Source of the DNA: a bacterium BMS3Bbin03
Lineage (GTDB): Bacteria; Zhuqueibacterota; JdFR-76; BMS3Abin05
Length of the DNA: 34,681 nucleotides
Assembly: GCA_002898015.1 (NCBI GenBank)
Contig: BDTM01000114.1
Span: 1-34,681 of the forward strand
Direction: 5' to 3'
Part shown: positions 31,685-34,681 of the stretch, piece by piece
How the letters are laid out: each line of letters begins with the position of its first letter
How positions within the stretch are numbered: the first letter of the stretch is position 1
Notes under the pieces: generated by a model
What the model was told of the DNA's origin: nothing
Seen by the model: only the letters and a program-made list of their open reading frames with translations
The model's database searches: none
Made by a program: the position numbers and the translations under genes

Positions 31685-32365
31685 ATGAATTTTCGCCTGC
31701 TTATTTTTGATCTGGACGGTACTCTGGTGGATTCAGCCGAAGACGTCCATTTTTGCCTGAATCAGACACGGGCAAAACTGGGATTGCCGCCGCTCTCACT
31801 GGAGCAGGTGAGGGCATCTATTGGGCCGGGCCCCTATAAATTTGCAGAAATTGTGATTCCGGAAGAGCGTCAGGATTTGTTTGATGAATTTATCCGTCTT
31901 TTTCGTCAGTGCTACATGGCCCATCTGACGGATCGGACAAGGCCGTTCCACGGGGTGAGAGACACGTTGAAAAGGATGCGGGACATCGATCTGATTCTGG
32001 CAGTCGCCACGAATAAACCCCGCCGGTTTACAGTAAAATTGTTGAAAGATTTGAATTTGCTGGATTATTTTACGCACATTTTGACACCCGAGGACGTTCC
32101 GCATCGAAAGCCGGCGCCGGATATTATTTTAAAAGCACTCGAAATAACGGGAACACCGGCTTCTGAAACACTGTTTATCGGCGATACGGACAATGATATT
32201 CTTTCCGGAAAGGCAGCCGGTGTTTGGACCTGCGGCGTGACCTACGGATACGGGCCGGTCGAGCTGCTGAAAAAGCTAAAACCCGACTTTTTGGTGGATC
32301 GTCCGGACGGGATTTCGGAAATAGCCGCTTCCAGCCGGAAGGAACGGATTCCGGAAGTGGAGTGA
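31685..32365 (+). CDS. HAD-superfamily phosphatase (phosphoglycolate phosphatase-like)
   Basis: A 226-residue HAD hydrolase with motif I FDLDGT (Asp9 and Asp11), motif II VATNKP, the lysine of motif III in HRKPAPD and motif IV GDTDNDI. The helical cap between motifs I and II is of the type found in Gph, PpaX and similar small-molecule phosphatases. Probable substrates are phosphoglycolate, pyrophosphate or a sugar phosphate. An upstream in-frame TTG at 31661 exists, but the ATG places the motif at the standard distance and follows GATGGGA. It lies about 60 bases after the epimerase gene. Confidence 0.85.
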   Translation: MNFRLLIFDLDGTLVDSAEDVHFCLNQTRAKLGLPPLSLEQVRASIGPGPYKFAEIVIPEERQDLFDEFIRLFRQCYMAHLTDRTRPFHGVRDTLKRMRDIDLILAVATNKPRRFTVKLLKDLNLLDYFTHILTPEDVPHRKPAPDIILKALEITGTPASETLFIGDTDNDILSGKAAGVWTCGVTYGYGPVELLKKLKPDFLVDRPDGISEIAASSRKERIPEVE

Positions 32366-32477
32366 CCGGGGCCGGAAACAGGCCGTAAAAGGAAATCTCC
32401 CGGCCTAATGTAATGAAACCATGTGAAGTCGAGACGCCGTCCCGACCCACAAAAAAATTCGTTTTTGGAGGGCAACT

Positions 32478-33260
32478 ATGGATTTTCAAAATATGCTGTA
32501 CACGATTCAAGACGGCATTGCCGTGGTGACGTTTAATCGCCCGAAGGTTCTGAATGCGTTGAATAATTTAACCGTTGAAGAGCTATCCGTGATTGCAGCC
32601 GATCTGGAGAAAAATGAGGACGTGAAAGGCGTCATTATCACCGGTGCGGGGGAAAAAGCATTTGTCGCCGGTGCGGATATTAATGAGCTTTCGGCGATGA
32701 ATGCTCTGGAAGGAAAAGCATTTGCCCGAAAGGGGCAAAAGGTGTACACGGCGCTGGAGAATCTGCCGAAACCGGTCCTGGCGGCAGTCAACGGATATGC
32801 CCTTGGGGGCGGTTGTGAACTGGCGATGGCCTGTCACATTCGGATTGCTGCGGAAAATGCGGTATTCGGCCAGCCGGAGGTCAATCTCGGCATTATTCCC
32901 GGTTACGGCGGCACCCAGCGCCTCCCGAGACTCATTGGGAAAGGGCCTGCTCTGGAAATCATTCTCTCCGGAAAAATGATTTCGGCTGAAGAAGCGCTGC
33001 GCCTGGGTCTGGTAAACAAAGTTGTTCCGGCGGATCAATTAATGGCCGAAGCCGGGAATCTTTTGAAAACGATTCTTTCTCGCGGCCCCCTGGCAGTCCG
33101 TTATGCGCTAGATGCGGTTCATCATGGTTTGAATATGAGCATTGAAGAGGCAATGGATTACGAGGCGACGCTGTTTGGGCTGGTCTGTGCCACAGAAGAT
33201 ATGAAAGAGGGAACAAAAGCATTTCTGGAAAAACGGGGTGCAAACTTTCAGGGAAAGTGA
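32478..33260 (+). CDS. Enoyl-CoA hydratase/crotonase
   Basis: A 260-residue crotonase-fold enzyme. The oxyanion-hole segments FVAGADINEL and GYALGGGCELAMAC and both catalytic glutamates (Glu114 in GGGCE, Glu134 in GQPE) are present with the usual 20-residue spacing, followed by GIIPGYGGTQRL. Two intact glutamates favour a true hydratase of short-chain enoyl-CoA (beta-oxidation or crotonyl-CoA hydration) over other family activities. The ribosome site GGAGG lies before the ATG. The 110-base gap upstream holds nothing notable. It lies 39 bases before the reductase gene, probably co-transcribed. Confidence 0.9.
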   Translation: MDFQNMLYTIQDGIAVVTFNRPKVLNALNNLTVEELSVIAADLEKNEDVKGVIITGAGEKAFVAGADINELSAMNALEGKAFARKGQKVYTALENLPKPVLAAVNGYALGGGCELAMACHIRIAAENAVFGQPEVNLGIIPGYGGTQRLPRLIGKGPALEIILSGKMISAEEALRLGLVNKVVPADQLMAEAGNLLKTILSRGPLAVRYALDAVHHGLNMSIEEAMDYEATLFGLVCATEDMKEGTKAFLEKRGANFQGK

Positions 33261-33299
33261 TTCATTTCAAAAAGATGTGTCTAAGAAAAGAGGCGAGCA

Positions 33300-34334
33300 A
33301 TGGACGAACAGACTCAAAAAGATGATCTGTACGATATTACAATCATCGGTGCGGGTCCCATTGGGCTTTATGCCACGTATTATGCGGGACTGCGGGATAT
33401 GAAAGTCAAAACGCTTGAAAGCCTGAGCCAGGTGGGGGGACAATTGAATGCACTGTATCCCAAAAAATATATTTACGACATTCCCGGATATCCGAAAATT
33501 CTGGCGGAAGAGCTTGTTTGGAATTTGCAGGCACAGGCCATTCAATACAAACCTGAAATCATCACGGAACAAAAAGTTGTTGATTTACAGGTACGTGAAC
33601 CCCTTTCGATTGCGCTCACTACTGAAAAAGGGGATAAACATTTCACCAAAACGGTTGTGATCTCCGCCGGCGCAGGGGCTTTTATGCCCAGAAAATTAGC
33701 CGTGCCCGATGCCGCAGCCATGGAGGGGCGCGGACTTTATTATGTGGTTCATCATCCGGAAGATTTCAGGGACAGGCGGCTGCTCATTATCGGCGGCGGC
33801 GATTCCGCACTGGACTGGTCGCTCACCCTGGAACCCATTGCCCGGGAAATTGCGCACATCCACATGCTTAAACAATTCCGGGGCCATGAGGACAGCGTGA
33901 GAAAGCTCATGCAGTCCAAAAAGATTAAAACGTACATTCACCACCAATTGAAAGAAATTCACGGGGAGGAGCATGTTGAAGCGGTTACGATCGTGAATAA
34001 TGTGGACGGCTCCGAAATGACATTCGAGGTGGATGCCGTGTTGAGTTTTATCGGATTCATTACCAACCTGGGACCCATTAAGAATTGGGGCATTGAAACC
34101 GAAAGGAATGCGATTCAGGTCGATCAAACCATGCAGACCAATCTTCCGGGCGTGTTTGCTGCGGGCGATGTGGCGTCTCATCCCGGTAAACTGAAGCTGA
34201 TTTCGACCGGTTTCGCGGATGCGGCTGTCGCCGTCAACAATGCCAAACATTTCATTGAACCAAAGGCCCGGGTTTACCCCGGACACAGTTCTCACAAGAT
34301 TGGAAAAAAGAAGAAACAAACGGAATCCGAATAG
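33300..34334 (+). CDS. Ferredoxin-NADP reductase of the thioredoxin-reductase-like type (YumC family)
   Basis: A 344-residue flavoprotein. The FAD-binding GAGPIG lies near residue 17-22, VGGQLNALYP follows, the NAD(P)-binding GGGDSA lies mid-protein, and the late FAD segment is GVFAAGDV. The redox CxxC pair of thioredoxin reductase is missing, which together with the C-terminal extension identifies the YumC-like ferredoxin/flavodoxin reductases. It would exchange electrons between NADPH and ferredoxin. It follows the enoyl-CoA hydratase and precedes the SDR gene by 22 bases. Confidence 0.88.
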   Translation: MDEQTQKDDLYDITIIGAGPIGLYATYYAGLRDMKVKTLESLSQVGGQLNALYPKKYIYDIPGYPKILAEELVWNLQAQAIQYKPEIITEQKVVDLQVREPLSIALTTEKGDKHFTKTVVISAGAGAFMPRKLAVPDAAAMEGRGLYYVVHHPEDFRDRRLLIIGGGDSALDWSLTLEPIAREIAHIHMLKQFRGHEDSVRKLMQSKKIKTYIHHQLKEIHGEEHVEAVTIVNNVDGSEMTFEVDAVLSFIGFITNLGPIKNWGIETERNAIQVDQTMQTNLPGVFAAGDVASHPGKLKLISTGFADAAVAVNNAKHFIEPKARVYPGHSSHKIGKKKKQTESE

Positions 34335-34356
34335 GCGGATTCTCAAAGGGTCGAGT

Positions 34357-34681
34357 ATGAAAGCTCTTGTTTTAGGCGCAACCGGATTTTTGGGACATCA
34401 TCTTGTATTTGAATTGCTTAAAAAAAAATGGGATGTTCGAATTCTGAAACGTCCGAACACCCCGCTGCGCTTCCTGCCGGAATCCGAAATAGAAATTTCT
34501 GTAGGTGATCTGAATGACCGGGCTTCTCTTGAAACCGCCATGAAAGCGTGTGACGTGGTGTTCCACACCGCCGGCTATTACCCTATTTATTCCCTGGGAC
34601 GAAAAAATCAAATTAAAATCGCCTTAAATCAAACCGAAAATGTACTTCTGGCGTGCGAGAAAACGGACATTAAAAAATTGA
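34357..34681 (+). CDS. NAD(P)-dependent epimerase/dehydratase (extended SDR), N-terminal fragment
   Basis: About 108 residues are visible before the window ends. The Rossmann motif GATGFLG (residues 7-13) starts the protein, VGDLND follows at the end of the third strand, and DVVFHTAG marks the fourth. This is the pattern of extended short-chain dehydrogenases such as dihydroflavonol-4-reductase-like or HpnA-like proteins. Substrate and length are unknown. The ATG has AAAGGG (34345-34350) six bases upstream and lies 22 bases after the reductase gene. Confidence 0.85.
   Translation, partial: MKALVLGATGFLGHHLVFELLKKKWDVRILKRPNTPLRFLPESEIEISVGDLNDRASLETAMKACDVVFHTAGYYPIYSLGRKNQIKIALNQTENVLLACEKTDIKKL

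Noticed and set aside
1..34681. tRNA or rRNA genes
   Set aside because: I looked through the intergenic gaps and found no cloverleaf arms, CCA ends or rRNA-like stretches.

Overview
The window looks like chromosomal DNA from a Gram-negative bacterium of the FCB assemblage. It encodes a gingipain-type C25 peptidase that ends in a type IX secretion (T9SS) sorting-like domain, periplasmic lipoproteins, and an NtrC-type two-component system with a sigma-54 promoter. Together with a bacterial microcompartment (BMC) locus this makes Calditrichota, KSB1 or a close relative a reasonable guess, but that placement is inference. Many genes have good Shine-Dalgarno (SD) sites, and TTG and GTG starts are common.

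Layout. 1-2.1 kb: the start of a fatty-acid kinase (fakA-like, minus strand) diverges from an acyl-CoA synthetase; two palindromes lie between their promoters. 2.2-4.8 kb: an EF-G-like GTPase overlaps a HIT-family hydrolase. 4.8-7.6 kb (minus strand): a class I aldolase with a long, GC-rich, apparently structured leader, a small doubtful ORF, and a CDP-alcohol phosphatidyltransferase. 7.7-16.7 kb: a TlpA-like lipoprotein, a large PorU-like C25 peptidase, a histidine kinase with a repeat-rich sensor domain, and its NtrC-type response regulator. 17.1-28.0 kb: the most interesting region. It holds a phosphohexomutase-family enzyme and a pyrimidine-nucleoside phosphorylase, then a SorC/DeoR-like regulator, an RpiB-DeoC fusion, two BMC-T, one BMC-H and three BMC-P shell proteins, a CoA-acylating aldehyde dehydrogenase and a class II aldolase. 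28.0-29.2 kb: a SatD-family protein, three tandem 30-bp hairpin repeats and a small membrane protein. 29.3-31.6 kb: an exported NlpC/P60 peptidase next to an exported dipeptide epimerase (murein-peptide processing). 31.7-34.7 kb: a HAD phosphatase, an enoyl-CoA hydratase, a thioredoxin-reductase-like ferredoxin-NADP reductase and the start of an SDR-family gene.

How the central genes fit together. The phosphorylase would release (deoxy)ribose-1-phosphate from nucleosides. The mutase could convert it to the 5-phosphate. The DeoC domain would cleave deoxyribose-5-phosphate to glyceraldehyde-3-phosphate and acetaldehyde inside the shell, and the aldehyde dehydrogenase would make acetyl-CoA. This matches the 'sugar phosphate utilizing' BMC class known mainly from genome surveys. 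Four sequence features add to it: an ideal SD site and in-frame TTG inside the fusion gene that could give a separate DeoC; a shared encapsulation-peptide-like helix on DeoC and the dehydrogenase; a DeoR-like tandem operator in front of the regulator; and near-identical 133-bp direct repeats that bracket the whole compartment module.
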